Made by a program: the position numbers and the translations under genes | The notes under the pieces: model-generated | Database searches by the model: none | What the model saw: the letters and a program-made list of their open reading frames with translations, nothing else | What the model was told of the DNA's origin: nothing | NCBI GenBank assembly: GCA_001898485.1 | Contig: MKTY01000007.1 | Span: 1 to 64,000 of the forward strand | Length of the DNA stretch: 64,000 bases | From: Sphingobacteriales bacterium 46-32 | GTDB taxonomy: Bacteria; Bacteroidota; Bacteroidia; Chitinophagales; Chitinophagaceae | Direction: 5' to 3' | Part shown: one piece after another, positions 44,775 to 55,459 of the stretch | How positions within the stretch are numbered: the first letter of the stretch is position 1 | Layout of the letters: every line of letters starts with the position of its first letter

Positions 44775-46025
44775 ATGAAAATTCTTCATACTGCCGACTG
44801 GCATCTGGGTCAGCTATTCTATGAGTATGACCGTACCTACGAACACCAGCATTTCCTGAATTGGATGAGGGGAACACTCTCCAGCGAAAACATAGAGGCC
44901 TTACTAATAAGCGGTGATATCTTCGACCTGTCAAACCCTTCGGCTGCATCCATTAAAATGTTTTACACCTTCCTCAACCAGACGGTGAAAGACAATCCAG
45001 ATCTGCAAATAATTATCACTGCCGGCAATCACGATTCGGCGGCAAGACTGGAATCTCCCAAACCCCTGCTGGAATCATCCAACATACATATTATTGGTCT
45101 TGTAGAAAAAAAAGAAGATGGCAGCTTCGATTATGAAAAACTCATCATCCCATTAAAAGATAGACAGGGAGTGACTAAAGCATGGTGTATGGCAGTTCCC
45201 TTTTTACGCATGGGCGACTATCCTGTTATTACTGAAGCAGAAAATCCGTATACAGCTGGCGTTTCCGCATTTTATGCCGGGGCTTACGACTACACCTGTG
45301 CTAAAAAATCTGCCAACCAGGCCATCATTTGTATGGGCCACCTGCATGCCCAGCAAACCGACATGACCGATGTAGACAAATCCGTAGAACGTGCCATCAT
45401 GGGTGGTGTGGAATGTATTGGTGCAACGGCTTTCCATGAAGATATCCGCTATGTGGCCCTGGGGCATATCCACAAAGCCCAGCGCATTGGTGGTAAAGAA
45501 CATATCCGCTACTGCGGTAGCCCTATCCCCATGTCGTTTTCGGAACTGAATTACAAGCACCAGGTAATTGTGTTCGACCTGCAAGAACAAGGCATCAGCA
45601 ATTTGAAAACCATCGAAGTACCCGTGTCGGTACCCTTAAAAAGAGTACCCTCGGTACACAGCACACTTGCCGAGGTAACGAATGCATTACAGCAATTACC
45701 TGTTGCGGGTACCGTTCATCTGCCAGCCCCATATCTCGAAGTGCGGGTGTTGCTCGATGGACCAGAACCTGGGTTGCGGCATAAAATAGAAACCGCCCTA
45801 AGCGGCAAACATGTGCGCCTGGCTAAAATTGATGTTAAATACCCAGCCGCCAATAGCACCGACAGCCGGACAGCAACTGTCACCGAAGAAAGCATTCGTG
45901 AACTACAGCCCGCCGATGTATTGGAACAGGTGTATCAATCGCGCTACCACACTACGGTTCCCGCAGAACTACTACAATTATTTAACCAGGTGATCCAGGA
46001 GGTGGCCCAAACCGAAGCCGAATGA
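44775..46025 (+). CDS. sbcD: Nuclease SbcCD subunit D
   Basis: 416-aa Mre11-type nuclease subunit. The metallophosphoesterase motifs are all present: DWHLGQ, SGDIFDLSNPS, AGNHDS, MGHLHA and LGHIHKAQ. With SbcC it cuts hairpins and protein-blocked DNA ends during repair and replication. Its stop overlaps the start of sbcC by four bases (ATGA), so the two are translationally coupled. The location directly beside a defence island may be more than chance, since SbcCD also limits phage and plasmid DNA. Confidence 0.93.
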   Translation: MKILHTADWHLGQLFYEYDRTYEHQHFLNWMRGTLSSENIEALLISGDIFDLSNPSAASIKMFYTFLNQTVKDNPDLQIIITAGNHDSAARLESPKPLLESSNIHIIGLVEKKEDGSFDYEKLIIPLKDRQGVTKAWCMAVPFLRMGDYPVITEAENPYTAGVSAFYAGAYDYTCAKKSANQAIICMGHLHAQQTDMTDVDKSVERAIMGGVECIGATAFHEDIRYVALGHIHKAQRIGGKEHIRYCGSPIPMSFSELNYKHQVIVFDLQEQGISNLKTIEVPVSVPLKRVPSVHSTLAEVTNALQQLPVAGTVHLPAPYLEVRVLLDGPEPGLRHKIETALSGKHVRLAKIDVKYPAANSTDSRTATVTEESIRELQPADVLEQVYQSRYHTTVPAELLQLFNQVIQEVAQTEAE

Positions 46026-49000
46026 GAATCCTGGGTATCCGCATAAAAAATCTCGCCTCGCTCGAAGGCTTTACTGAAATTGATTTCACAAAGGAGCCTT
46101 TGTCCTCAGCAGGCATCTTTGCTATTACTGGTCCTACCGGCGCGGGTAAATCCACCATACTCGATGCGCTCTGCCTGGCGCTGTATGGTAAAACACCCCG
46201 TTACAAACAAGGGCAGGAAGCTGGCATCGATATTATAGATGTACAAGGTACTACCATCAACCAGGGCGATCAACGGGGCATTCTGCGCGATGGTGCCGGA
46301 GAAGGCTTTGCCGAGGTAGATTTTATAGGTACCGATGGGCAAGTACATACTGCCTCCTGGCGAGTAAGGCGGGCCAGGGACAAAGCCGATGGCGCTTTAC
46401 GGCCCGATTCCATTCAGCTGATCAACAAACTATCAGGCGTTGTTTTTTCGGGAAAAAAGAAAGAAACCGCCGATGAAATAGAACGCCTTGTAGGCTTGAA
46501 CTTCGAACAATTCAACCGCTCTGTATTACTGGCCCAGGGCGACTTTACAGCATTTTTAAAAGCAGCCAAAGATGAGAAATCAGCTCTTTTGGAAAAGCTT
46601 ACGGGAACCCGTATTTATTCTGAAATATCCAGGCAGATATTTGCTAATTACAGTAAGGAAAAACGGGAGCTGGAAGACCTTAACCTGGAACGGGAAGGCA
46701 TTGCCACATTGACACCAGAAGAGCTGGAAGCGCTGGAGCGGCAGAAAACAACTATGGAACAAAGCATAGCCATACAAGAAAAAGAAGCAACACTTTTAAA
46801 TAAGGAAATGGACTGGCATGCTCAGCTTACATTATTGCAAACCGGTCTCGGCGCAGCAAAAAGTGCACAAGAGCAAGCCATTGAAGCCAGGAAAAATGCC
46901 GCAGGCCGTGAGCAGGAATTAAAGCAGGTAGAACAAGTGCAGCCTACCCGTACCTGGGTAGATGGACAGCAGGCGGCTGAAAAGCAAGGGGCCGAAAAGG
47001 CAGCAACGTTGCATCACTTACAAACAATGCTTGACAGCCTGCAACAGCAGCTGGAAATAGTAGACAAGCAACTACAAACTGCCCATGAATCCGCCGTTGC
47101 CGCTATTCAACAACAGGAACTAGCCGTACCACTTTTAGAAGAAGCTAGGGCATTGGATGTACAGATTAAAGAAAAAGCAGAACAGGCACAACAGGCCGCA
47201 ACAGAAGCAAAGGCAGTTGAGGCTACCCATCAGCAACTGGAGCAACAATTACAGGAACAGCAGCAACAATCCGGGCAGTTACTGGCTTCTATTACGCAAT
47301 TGCAGCAATGGAAAGCAGACAATAGTACCCGGCAGCCCATTGCCGAAAATCATGGCCTCATCAGCGCAAAACTCGGTGATGCGCAGGCCCTGCTGGATGC
47401 TGCACAATCGTTGTTGCCGGAGCTGGAACGTACACAAACCGCTATAGCCGAAGCAAAACAGTCAAAAGCTGACCTGGAAGCAACATCCGTAACTATTGCA
47501 CAACAATTACAGGCAGAAAAGGAACTGCATACCGCAGCATCGCAGGCATTGGCAGGCATACCTGTTGCAACTGCAGAAAAAGAAAAAACAGCTACCGACT
47601 CCCGCATCGAAGACCTGGTTGCGGCCGAAGCACATTGGAAAATAATATCCCACAGCCAGGCAGACCTTCATACAGTAAAGCAACAACTGGCTGGCAATAA
47701 AAACGAATTAAACAATAAAACACCATTACTGGTACAGGCCTCGGGACAATTGGTGGTGGCTGCCGCAGAGCGGGATGCATCGCTCCGCATGTTGAATAAA
47801 GCACGCCTGGCTGCTGCTGAAAATGTGGCATCCCTGCGCTCACAGTTACTACCCGATGAACCCTGCCCCGTTTGTGGCAGCACAGCGCATCCCTATGTTA
47901 CCGAACAGCCTCAATTGAATCATGTGCTGGCGGAGCTGGAAGCGGCACACCAGCAAAATGATAAAGCATATACCTCCTACCTGCAAACAGAAAGTAGTCT
48001 GCAGGAAACGATAAAACGGCTAACAGAAACCATCGCCTTGCAGGAGCAGGAAACAAGTGTAAAGAAAACTGTACTTGCAGCACATCAAAAAACCTGGGAA
48101 AGCTTTCTCATCTATCCCCATGCTGCTGAAATACCCGATGAGCAAAAAGCAGCCTGGCTGGCACAGCAACTACAGGATGCGAGGGCACAACAAAAAACCC
48201 TGCAACAGCAAATGCAGTTATACACTGCAAAAAAACAGGAGCTGGATGCACTGCAGCAAAAAATAAGTGCTCTGGAACGGCAGCAGCACGAAAACAGCAA
48301 TGCCGTAAAAGACACAGACCGGCGCCTGCAATCCCTGCAGGATCAAGCGGCGCAATACCATAAGGAAGAGCAGCACCACAACCAGGCGTTGGCTACTATA
48401 GAGCAAAGCTTGTCTGCTTACTTTACCGCACCCGGGTGGTTTACGCATTGGAAAAATGATGCTGCGGCATTCGTGCAGCACATTAGTAAATTCGCCGAAC
48501 AATGGAAAGCTACTGTTCAAAAGCTGGAAGAAGACTCCCGGCAGCATAGCGTATTAACGGCAACACTCGAAGCCACAAAGAGCCAGCTACAAAACACTTC
48601 AGTGGAAGTACAAAAGAAGCAAGCCGCACTCAGCGCTGTGAAAGAACAACAGGATACCCTTACGCAAAAGCGAAAAGCCATCTTTAACGGCGAGGCTGCC
48701 GCAACTATAGAGCAGCATTTAAAACAAGCTGTAACAGCAGCACAGCAGGCGGTGGACAAAATAAAGGCTGACAGGGAGCTGTTGCAAACAAGCCTTACCC
48801 GTACCACCACACAAAAAGAACAAGCTGAAAAGGATATACTGTTGTTGCAACAACAAGCCGAAACTTTCCATCAAAAAATACGGGACTGGCTGACTACATT
48901 CAATAGCCGCAATGCATCGGCATTAGATGAAGAGCGATTATCGCAATTGCTGGCATATAGCAGCGACTGGATAGAAACAGAACGTACCGCATTAAGAGCG

Positions 49001-49756
49001 ATAGCCGATGCCATTACACAGGCGGAATCCGTATTACAGGAACGTACCACGCAACTGCAGCGGCATGAACAGCAACGGCTTTCTGAGCGAAGTGCCGAAG
49101 CGTTAAACGAATTACTGAACACCGTAAAAACAAACCTGCAACAACAGGTACAACAAAAGAACGAGATCGGTTTCCAGCTACAACAGGACCTGGCCAACAA
49201 ACAAAAGATAGGCGACCTGCTGGGCATGATTGAAGCCAAAGCGCTTATCACCGAAAACTGGGCAAGGCTCAACGACATCATTGGCTCCGCAGATGGCAAA
49301 AAGTTCCGGCTCATAGCGCAGGAATATACGCTGGATGTATTGCTCAGCTATGCCAATATACACCTGGGCATGCTCAGCAACCGATACCTGCTGCAGCGCA
49401 TCCCCAACACCCTGGGCCTGCAGGTGATAGATCAGGACATGGGCAATGAAGTGCGTACCGTGTTCTCTCTTTCGGGTGGTGAATCGTTCCTGGCTTCGCT
49501 GGCGCTGGCATTGGGGCTGTCCTCGCTGTCCAGCAGCCGCATGCAGGTAGAGTCGTTGTTTATTGATGAAGGCTTTGGCTCCCTCGACCCTGCTACGCTG
49601 AATATTGCGATGGATGCGCTGGAACGCCTGCAAAACCAGGGGCGTAAGGTGGGTGTGATCTCCCACGTGCAGGAAATGACGGAGAGGATACCGGTGCAGA
49701 TAAAGGTGAGTAAGCAGCAGAGTGGCAAGAGCAAGGTGGAGTTGGTGGGCGTGTAA
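46022..49756 (+). CDS. sbcC: Nuclease SbcCD subunit C
   Basis: 1244-aa Rad50-type ATPase. Walker A is GPTGAGKSTILDAL near residue 38. Long, glutamine- and alanine-rich coiled coils fill both arms, and the zinc-hook motif PCPVCGSTAHPY is near 615. The C-terminal lobe has the ABC signature SLSGGESFLASLALALGLS and Walker B ESLFIDEGFGSLDP. It uses ATP to control the SbcD nuclease. A Bacteroidota intergenic repeat lies 48 bases after the stop, where the inserted defence module begins. Confidence 0.94.
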   Translation: MRILGIRIKNLASLEGFTEIDFTKEPLSSAGIFAITGPTGAGKSTILDALCLALYGKTPRYKQGQEAGIDIIDVQGTTINQGDQRGILRDGAGEGFAEVDFIGTDGQVHTASWRVRRARDKADGALRPDSIQLINKLSGVVFSGKKKETADEIERLVGLNFEQFNRSVLLAQGDFTAFLKAAKDEKSALLEKLTGTRIYSEISRQIFANYSKEKRELEDLNLEREGIATLTPEELEALERQKTTMEQSIAIQEKEATLLNKEMDWHAQLTLLQTGLGAAKSAQEQAIEARKNAAGREQELKQVEQVQPTRTWVDGQQAAEKQGAEKAATLHHLQTMLDSLQQQLEIVDKQLQTAHESAVAAIQQQELAVPLLEEARALDVQIKEKAEQAQQAATEAKAVEATHQQLEQQLQEQQQQSGQLLASITQLQQWKADNSTRQPIAENHGLISAKLGDAQALLDAAQSLLPELERTQTAIAEAKQSKADLEATSVTIAQQLQAEKELHTAASQALAGIPVATAEKEKTATDSRIEDLVAAEAHWKIISHSQADLHTVKQQLAGNKNELNNKTPLLVQASGQLVVAAAERDASLRMLNKARLAAAENVASLRSQLLPDEPCPVCGSTAHPYVTEQPQLNHVLAELEAAHQQNDKAYTSYLQTESSLQETIKRLTETIALQEQETSVKKTVLAAHQKTWESFLIYPHAAEIPDEQKAAWLAQQLQDARAQQKTLQQQMQLYTAKKQELDALQQKISALERQQHENSNAVKDTDRRLQSLQDQAAQYHKEEQHHNQALATIEQSLSAYFTAPGWFTHWKNDAAAFVQHISKFAEQWKATVQKLEEDSRQHSVLTATLEATKSQLQNTSVEVQKKQAALSAVKEQQDTLTQKRKAIFNGEAAATIEQHLKQAVTAAQQAVDKIKADRELLQTSLTRTTTQKEQAEKDILLLQQQAETFHQKIRDWLTTFNSRNASALDEERLSQLLAYSSDWIETERTALRAIADAITQAESVLQERTTQLQRHEQQRLSERSAEALNELLNTVKTNLQQQVQQKNEIGFQLQQDLANKQKIGDLLGMIEAKALITENWARLNDIIGSADGKKFRLIAQEYTLDVLLSYANIHLGMLSNRYLLQRIPNTLGLQVIDQDMGNEVRTVFSLSGGESFLASLALALGLSSLSSSRMQVESLFIDEGFGSLDPATLNIAMDALERLQNQGRKVGVISHVQEMTERIPVQIKVSKQQSGKSKVELVGV

Positions 49757-49803
49757 AAAACAGACAATGAAGTATAACAACAATAAAAACAAAAAATATT
49801 TAG

Positions 49804-49887
49804 GTGGCGTGCCCCTTCGGGTCGGGCTATCCGCTGCAAGTCCTCGCTGCGCTGCGGGCTTTCCGTTGCTATCCCTCACGCAGAGTG
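49804..49887 (+). repeat. Bacteroidota intergenic repeat, left copy
   Basis: GGCGTGCCCCTTCGGGTCGG followed by GCTATCCGCTGCAAGTCCTC, GGGCTTTCCG and TATCCCTCACGC. An inverted, longer copy lies at 56961-57092. The two enclose the ABC-system and Kiwa genes. Confidence 0.8.
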
Positions 49888-49936
49888 TTGAAAAATTGAC
49901 AAAACCTCGTTTAAATGAATAAAATATAGATAATAG

Positions 49937-51808
49937 ATGTTAGCCAAACTACGATTAGACCAAACCAAAAAATATGAACAGGCACTTGCTACCTACGAAA
50001 TTTCGTGTATGCTGGTTGATTTTGTCTTAGGCCGCAAACATTATTTGCGGATAGGTTCAGAACAAGGTGGTATATCAAAATGGGATGATATAGTGATTGA
50101 AAAAGAACGGAATTCACAGATTCATATTCAAGTTAAAAGACAAACCTCAGGAGACTTTGGTAGTGATTTAGATGAATGCAATAGAAATGAATATAAAAAG
50201 GGGGATCGATTAGGTCAAAAACGCGACTTGTCACCTTTGGACGAAACCTTGAAAAGCTTGGCGGATTGGTTTGAAGACGTTGATATAACTACTATGTCTC
50301 CTAAAAGAGAGTTCTGGATTGAATTACCAGAACTAACTACGAAAATAAAGAAGGGGCTTCGCATAAAAGACTTAAAAGATTTATGTGATGTGCATATAAA
50401 GTCGGCTGTCACTACTGCTGCTGGTTTACAGGCTTTGGCTGATGCAGATGAAAATATCAAAAATTGCTTTGTGTGGCTTAAAAGCTGGTGTGATTTTAAA
50501 GATTGGGAACATATTTTAAATGTCTTTCAATTTCTCAAAGTCAAAAACTCCGGAATGGAGTCTGATATCGAAAGTAAAACTGAGAATAGGCTTACTGACA
50601 TATTTGTTTCAGATAAGGTGAAAGAAGTAAGATCCAGAATTACTGCCTATACTAATGAAAATACTACTTTTTCAGGAGCCATTGGGCCTCGCAATCTATT
50701 ATTTGAGCTAAAAGAATTTATTCGCTCGGATATTAATTTTTGGACACAATATGATGACAATGGTTCGCAATGGAATATATGCGGTACGCAGGATTTAGAA
50801 TTCAACTCCCAGATAGAACGATCTAGCGTCATTGTCCCGAAGCTATGGAATAATACACTTCTTAATCATTTAAAAGTAAATGCAACCTATAAGCCGAATT
50901 GCAAATTGTCTGAAAGTCTGATGCGGATAGCAATTCATCAAAGCGGCGGCAAAATGTCGTATTTCACTGGTAAGGCTGATTGGGAACATCATTTAAAGTC
51001 AAAGATTGGGAACACCCTGGGGCTTTCAGACAATGATACATCAGGTCTCAACATAATAGAAAACAATGAACGCTTTCTTTCAGCCGAAATCAGGCCACTG
51101 GTTGGTATTGCTGATCAAGAAACAGATGCAGAGGAATTGAATAAAAATATGCTTTTAATTACTTGGCAAGCTATAAAAACTAAAATGGCTGATAAGATAA
51201 GGTTACTCAATACGAATCATTCCAGCGAGCTTAGGGATGCTATGGATAACCGTTGGCGAATCTGGGTGCCCCAATTTGATGACTCACCTGAAAAACAAAG
51301 AGCCCTTTTTAGAAAAATGCTTCATCCTAATGCAGAGGGGAAGGAAATAAATAGTGATATACGGATAGGCTCCAAAACTGTAGGTATACTTACAGACGGG
51401 TTGTGGCTGTTGCTGATTGCTTCGGTTTGCCTAGATAATGACGGTAAAGGTGATTGGAATAATATGGCCGGTATATACAATGCCAATACCATTGCATTAC
51501 AATATTGGAGTGGGCTATTTGATGATAAAAAAGGCGTGAAAGAAGTAATCGAAAATTGCAAAGAAGTTATCGGAATGGAACACGCCGATTTATTGATATT
51601 TTCCAAGGTGCAGGCTTCTCATAGCGAGGTATTGGGGTTGAAAATTGATGAACCTGTTCAAAAGGAAAATACGCTGGCTGAAGGCAAACAATTAAAAATG
51701 TTAATGACATATAATATTCATCTACGCCAGTTAATTAATAAGGGAGAGATCAAAGGTATAAGCGACTATCTAAAAAATATGCTAATAAAAAAAGAAGAAA
51801 TTGCATGA
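49937..51808 (+). CDS. ABC-3C-type defence protein with PD-(D/E)xK-like nuclease domain
   Basis: 623-aa soluble protein. The first 75 residues carry SEQGGISKWDDIVIEKERN and IHIQVKRQTSGDFG, an E...DD...QVK arrangement of the restriction-endonuclease fold, as in DUF4297-type dsDNA nucleases. The rest is helical, with a long middle region of unknown fold. It begins a three-gene operon with a small protein (4-base overlap) and an SMC-like ATPase, the layout of predicted ABC-three-component conflict systems, in which this protein would be the effector. It is AT-rich compared with sbcC, which suggests horizontal transfer. Family assignment rests on motif and gene order only. Confidence 0.65.
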   Translation: MLAKLRLDQTKKYEQALATYEISCMLVDFVLGRKHYLRIGSEQGGISKWDDIVIEKERNSQIHIQVKRQTSGDFGSDLDECNRNEYKKGDRLGQKRDLSPLDETLKSLADWFEDVDITTMSPKREFWIELPELTTKIKKGLRIKDLKDLCDVHIKSAVTTAAGLQALADADENIKNCFVWLKSWCDFKDWEHILNVFQFLKVKNSGMESDIESKTENRLTDIFVSDKVKEVRSRITAYTNENTTFSGAIGPRNLLFELKEFIRSDINFWTQYDDNGSQWNICGTQDLEFNSQIERSSVIVPKLWNNTLLNHLKVNATYKPNCKLSESLMRIAIHQSGGKMSYFTGKADWEHHLKSKIGNTLGLSDNDTSGLNIIENNERFLSAEIRPLVGIADQETDAEELNKNMLLITWQAIKTKMADKIRLLNTNHSSELRDAMDNRWRIWVPQFDDSPEKQRALFRKMLHPNAEGKEINSDIRIGSKTVGILTDGLWLLLIASVCLDNDGKGDWNNMAGIYNANTIALQYWSGLFDDKKGVKEVIENCKEVIGMEHADLLIFSKVQASHSEVLGLKIDEPVQKENTLAEGKQLKMLMTYNIHLRQLINKGEIKGISDYLKNMLIKKEEIA

Positions 51809-52416
51809 AAATTGAAGAGCTAAATACATTTATTGAAAGCCACATAGAAGGACGCTTTCAAAGAGAAACTGACCCTAGTGTAGCAAATCAGTTTTTGGGA
51901 TTTGACACAAACCAAATAGGCAAAAAAGAAGTATTCCGCCTTCAGCGAATCACAAAAAATGGCAATCGCCATAACTGGAAGACATTACTTATGGTTGAAT
52001 TAAAGGACAAGGAAGATATTCAATCAGCATTACAATGGTCTGCTACAGTAAAGGATGCTCTGCTTGATCCTGAAACCGCTGATCTGTATCTGTTGATCCT
52101 ATTTGACAGCAACGATATCGACATTTCCATTGATGAATGTTATAGCATTGAATCTTCTGAAAAGTACTGCAGGAAATATATACAGAGGCCGGGGCAAGCA
52201 GCCCATGAGTTAATCGACAGGACTTTTTTAAGCAAATTGGAAGATACCCAGTTACAGGATGATGCCGTAGATCCAATTAATACAGCTATGGCTGCTACGG
52301 CAGAAAAACACCTTTGGTTCACTGTGGAGGAACAAAAAAAATGGCGTGCTGCATTATTGTCTAATGAAACAGGTAATGAATTAATAGAATCTCTTTTTCC
52401 TGAAATAAAAAATTAA
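51805..52416 (+). CDS. ABC-3C-type middle component
   Basis: 203-aa soluble, acidic protein. It starts inside the last codons of the nuclease gene (ATGA overlap) and ends two bases before the ATPase gene, so the three are one translational unit. Segments WKTLLMVELKDKEDIQSALQWSA and TADLYLLILFDSNDIDI form an alternating helix-strand pattern; the end, VEEQKKWRAALLSNETGNELIESLF, is helical. By size and position it matches the middle component of ABC-three-component systems, thought to link ATPase and effector. Confidence 0.6.
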   Translation: MKIEELNTFIESHIEGRFQRETDPSVANQFLGFDTNQIGKKEVFRLQRITKNGNRHNWKTLLMVELKDKEDIQSALQWSATVKDALLDPETADLYLLILFDSNDIDISIDECYSIESSEKYCRKYIQRPGQAAHELIDRTFLSKLEDTQLQDDAVDPINTAMAATAEKHLWFTVEEQKKWRAALLSNETGNELIESLFPEIKN

Positions 52417-52418
52417 AA

Positions 52419-55376
52419 ATGATTCATCTAAATCACATAAACATTCGAAATGCAAGGCGATTTGGGGAAAATGTCGATATTGACTTTGGTAAAGGAGCAA
52501 CCATTTTACTGGCCCCTAATGGGACTGGAAAGACAACCGTTTTTGAAGCGATTGAATTAGCACTGACAGGGAAGTTGGACAGAGTTGGAGAACCTCCGAA
52601 TGCTTTGGTCAGAGATCAGCAATCAGGCTTAGATATTCAGCTGAAATTTAGTAATGACCTAATATGTCAAGTTGCTTACCAATTGAATAAAGATCTTATA
52701 TTAAACGGTGATCACGATAAATTGTTTGGAGACAAAATTGACTCCATTCCCTATCTTTTAAGATTAACTCATCTGCTTGAACAGCGCGGAAAAGATTGGT
52801 TTGTTGGAGCGGAAGAAAATGATGCCGGTTCTCGCTTGGATAAATTGTCGATTGGCAGAGAATTGAATCATATTTTGGCCAAAAAACAGAGTATTACAGG
52901 TGCTCTTACCAAAGAACAAAAAAGGCTAGAGGATAAATTATCCAAGTCAAAGGAAATATTGGATGAATTTAAGGCCCTGCTTGCTCGGCAAAGCCAGTTC
53001 CAATCGAATGCTGAGCGTATTCCATTGTCCGAAATCATTTCACAGCTCAATAATACATGTAAGAATGCTAAGCTCGATATTAAAGCGAAGGCAGAAGATA
53101 ACGTGGATTCAGTGGCGGCATTTTTCGAGCAGATTAAATCAGCCGTCAATCAGCTAATAAGCAACAATTTATTGACAGCGAATCAGTATGCCGAATTGGA
53201 CAGCCTTATCCAATTATACTCTGATAACTTAAAAATATTAGAAACAAAAGCCAAGGAGCAAGACAATAATAACGTTGCCTTATCTGAAAAGGAAAAATCT
53301 AGATTAAATGGTCAGAAATCCTTTGACAGAGCTAATGAACAACTGCAAAATCGGGAAGCCCAATTGGATAAGTTGAAAGAAATCAGGAACTTATTTTCTG
53401 AAAGAGACATAACGATTAATGAGATAACAAATTTAAGAAAAGAGATAAATAAACAAGAAGAAATTCGAAAAAGGGATTTAGAGGATTTAAGAAAAATAGA
53501 AGATGTAATAGAAAAAACAAACAAGATTTTTGATAACTATCGATTTATAGATAATGATATTGAGAAGAACGAAAATGAAAAGTCTCTTACAGCAAAACTC
53601 TGGGAGCTTCAAAAAAAGTGGGAGCAGACTTCATCAAACATTAAAGAAATCCAAGAGGTAAAAATACCCTCGATTGAAAAAGATAAAATATTTTTAGAAG
53701 GAGCATTACTTGCTTTAAATGAAAGCTTGGCGAATGCCACTGCGGTTCGTAAGGAAAAAGAAAGGGTGTTGAAATCGTTAAGGCAAGCTTCGGGAGATAT
53801 ACAACAGGCGGTAAGTACCATTGCTTCTAATATTTCTGATGCCGCTACAGATTGTCCCGTATGTGAGGCAAAGTATAATCCAGGAGAGCTAAAGGATAGA
53901 ATAACAAGTGCCTTGAATAAGATCAATCCACTTATATCGATAGCCGTAGAGGAAGAAAGCGTAGCAATAAAAACCGAGGCCGACATTAAAAAAACGCTTG
54001 ATGAAAATAAGAGTGCCCTGGATAAAGCAAATGCTGATTTACAAGCACAAAGAAATTTGTTGACAGAATATACTGATACTCAGGAAAAGATCATAATTCC
54101 CAATTTTCCTAATTGCAAAAGCTCAGTTGAAGCAGCGAGATTCCTTGAAGAAAAAGAAAAAAATGCAAATAAAGCCATTGAAGCCCTTATTCAACGTAAA
54201 GGCAGCCTGGAGCAGAAACCAACTGAAGAATCACTGAACGAATCAAAGCTTCGAAAAGCAGAGTTAGAGAGATTAAACACTATTCACGAAGGGAAAATCA
54301 AAGCCTCAAATATCACTCTTTTGAACAAAGAGCAATCACTCAATGATTTAATGCCCAAAATTGAAAATGAATCGATCGAGAAGGTTAACGCAGATATTAC
54401 ATCAATACAAAATTCGGTAGATGAAATTAAAAATCGGGTTCGGGAATTAACACTTTCAAAAGAGACTCTTGAAAAAGAGATTAAAGAGCTAAAAAACCAG
54501 ATAATCGAATGCACTGAATTTATTGCAAAGGTAAAAAGCCAACAGGACGGTATCCAAAATAAATGGAGCAGTGCCAGGCTAGAGAATTATCCTGTCAAAG
54601 ATAGGTTAGATGAAGCGAAGAAATCACTTTCTGAAAGTCAGAATAATTTAAATGCAGTAAAGAGTGAATTAGAGAAGATTGACCAGGAAATTTCTCGGTG
54701 GCGTAGTGCGGAAAGCTATTTAAAGGTGGTAGAAGAAATCAAGACCAAAATTGCCCCTGACAGTGAAGAGGTTTATTTGGAGCGGCTAAACAGCCAAGTA
54801 ATCTCAGATGAGGCTTTAGTTAAGGATTTTGTCCTAAAACATAAAACCTTTACTGATTTTTTTGCAAATGCGAAAAAGGAACAAGACACAATACACAAGC
54901 ACATTACAGCAATTAATCCATCGTGGACAAAACTACTGAAACGGATTGTAGTTGATTCCAGATTTTCCGATGGCGAACTTTTAAGCAGTGGCACATACAG
55001 AAATAGAACTTATGCCAATATTAAAACTGCACTTCATAATAATCCCGTTGATGTTATCCGTATAGCCAGCGAGGCTCAATTAACCGACTTGCAACTCACG
55101 TTTATGCTGGCAATGGCTAAAAAACACCAATGGACACCTTGGAAAGCTTTATTGCTAGATGATCCCACTCAACACCATGACTTGGTACATGCATCTGCTG
55201 TATTTGATGTGCTTCGTGATTATATAATCGATATGGATTTTCAGATAATGATGAGTACGCATGATTCTACCCAAGCCAATTTTTTTTATCGCAAGTTGCA
55301 AAATGATGGCATAGATGCAAAAATTTACAGGCTAAATGCTGCTAGGAATGGCGTTATAGCAGAGAGATTAAAATGA
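52419..55376 (+). CDS. SMC/Rad50-like ATPase of ABC-3C-type system
   Basis: 985-aa ATPase with Walker A LLAPNGTGKTTVFEAIELAL near residue 30, two long coiled-coil arms, a central zinc-hook-like motif CPVCEAKYNPGEL near 478, and a C-terminal lobe with Walker B ALLLDDPTQHHDLVHASAVFDVL near 905, ending with the STHDSTQANFFYRKL (H-loop) segment. It is related in architecture to RecF/RecN/SbcC proteins but smaller than SbcC, and is probably the sensor or motor of the system, detecting foreign DNA structure. It is the last gene of the three-gene operon; Kiwa genes follow after 83 bases. Confidence 0.8.
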   Translation: MIHLNHINIRNARRFGENVDIDFGKGATILLAPNGTGKTTVFEAIELALTGKLDRVGEPPNALVRDQQSGLDIQLKFSNDLICQVAYQLNKDLILNGDHDKLFGDKIDSIPYLLRLTHLLEQRGKDWFVGAEENDAGSRLDKLSIGRELNHILAKKQSITGALTKEQKRLEDKLSKSKEILDEFKALLARQSQFQSNAERIPLSEIISQLNNTCKNAKLDIKAKAEDNVDSVAAFFEQIKSAVNQLISNNLLTANQYAELDSLIQLYSDNLKILETKAKEQDNNNVALSEKEKSRLNGQKSFDRANEQLQNREAQLDKLKEIRNLFSERDITINEITNLRKEINKQEEIRKRDLEDLRKIEDVIEKTNKIFDNYRFIDNDIEKNENEKSLTAKLWELQKKWEQTSSNIKEIQEVKIPSIEKDKIFLEGALLALNESLANATAVRKEKERVLKSLRQASGDIQQAVSTIASNISDAATDCPVCEAKYNPGELKDRITSALNKINPLISIAVEEESVAIKTEADIKKTLDENKSALDKANADLQAQRNLLTEYTDTQEKIIIPNFPNCKSSVEAARFLEEKEKNANKAIEALIQRKGSLEQKPTEESLNESKLRKAELERLNTIHEGKIKASNITLLNKEQSLNDLMPKIENESIEKVNADITSIQNSVDEIKNRVRELTLSKETLEKEIKELKNQIIECTEFIAKVKSQQDGIQNKWSSARLENYPVKDRLDEAKKSLSESQNNLNAVKSELEKIDQEISRWRSAESYLKVVEEIKTKIAPDSEEVYLERLNSQVISDEALVKDFVLKHKTFTDFFANAKKEQDTIHKHITAINPSWTKLLKRIVVDSRFSDGELLSSGTYRNRTYANIKTALHNNPVDVIRIASEAQLTDLQLTFMLAMAKKHQWTPWKALLLDDPTQHHDLVHASAVFDVLRDYIIDMDFQIMMSTHDSTQANFFYRKLQNDGIDAKIYRLNAARNGVIAERLK

Positions 55377-55459
55377 TTTAAAAAAGAGGGCTTTTCGAAT
55401 TTAGTACTAAAAGAAAGAGGGTATAGCTAGCTTAGTCAATTTTTAACACTGAGAAAAAT

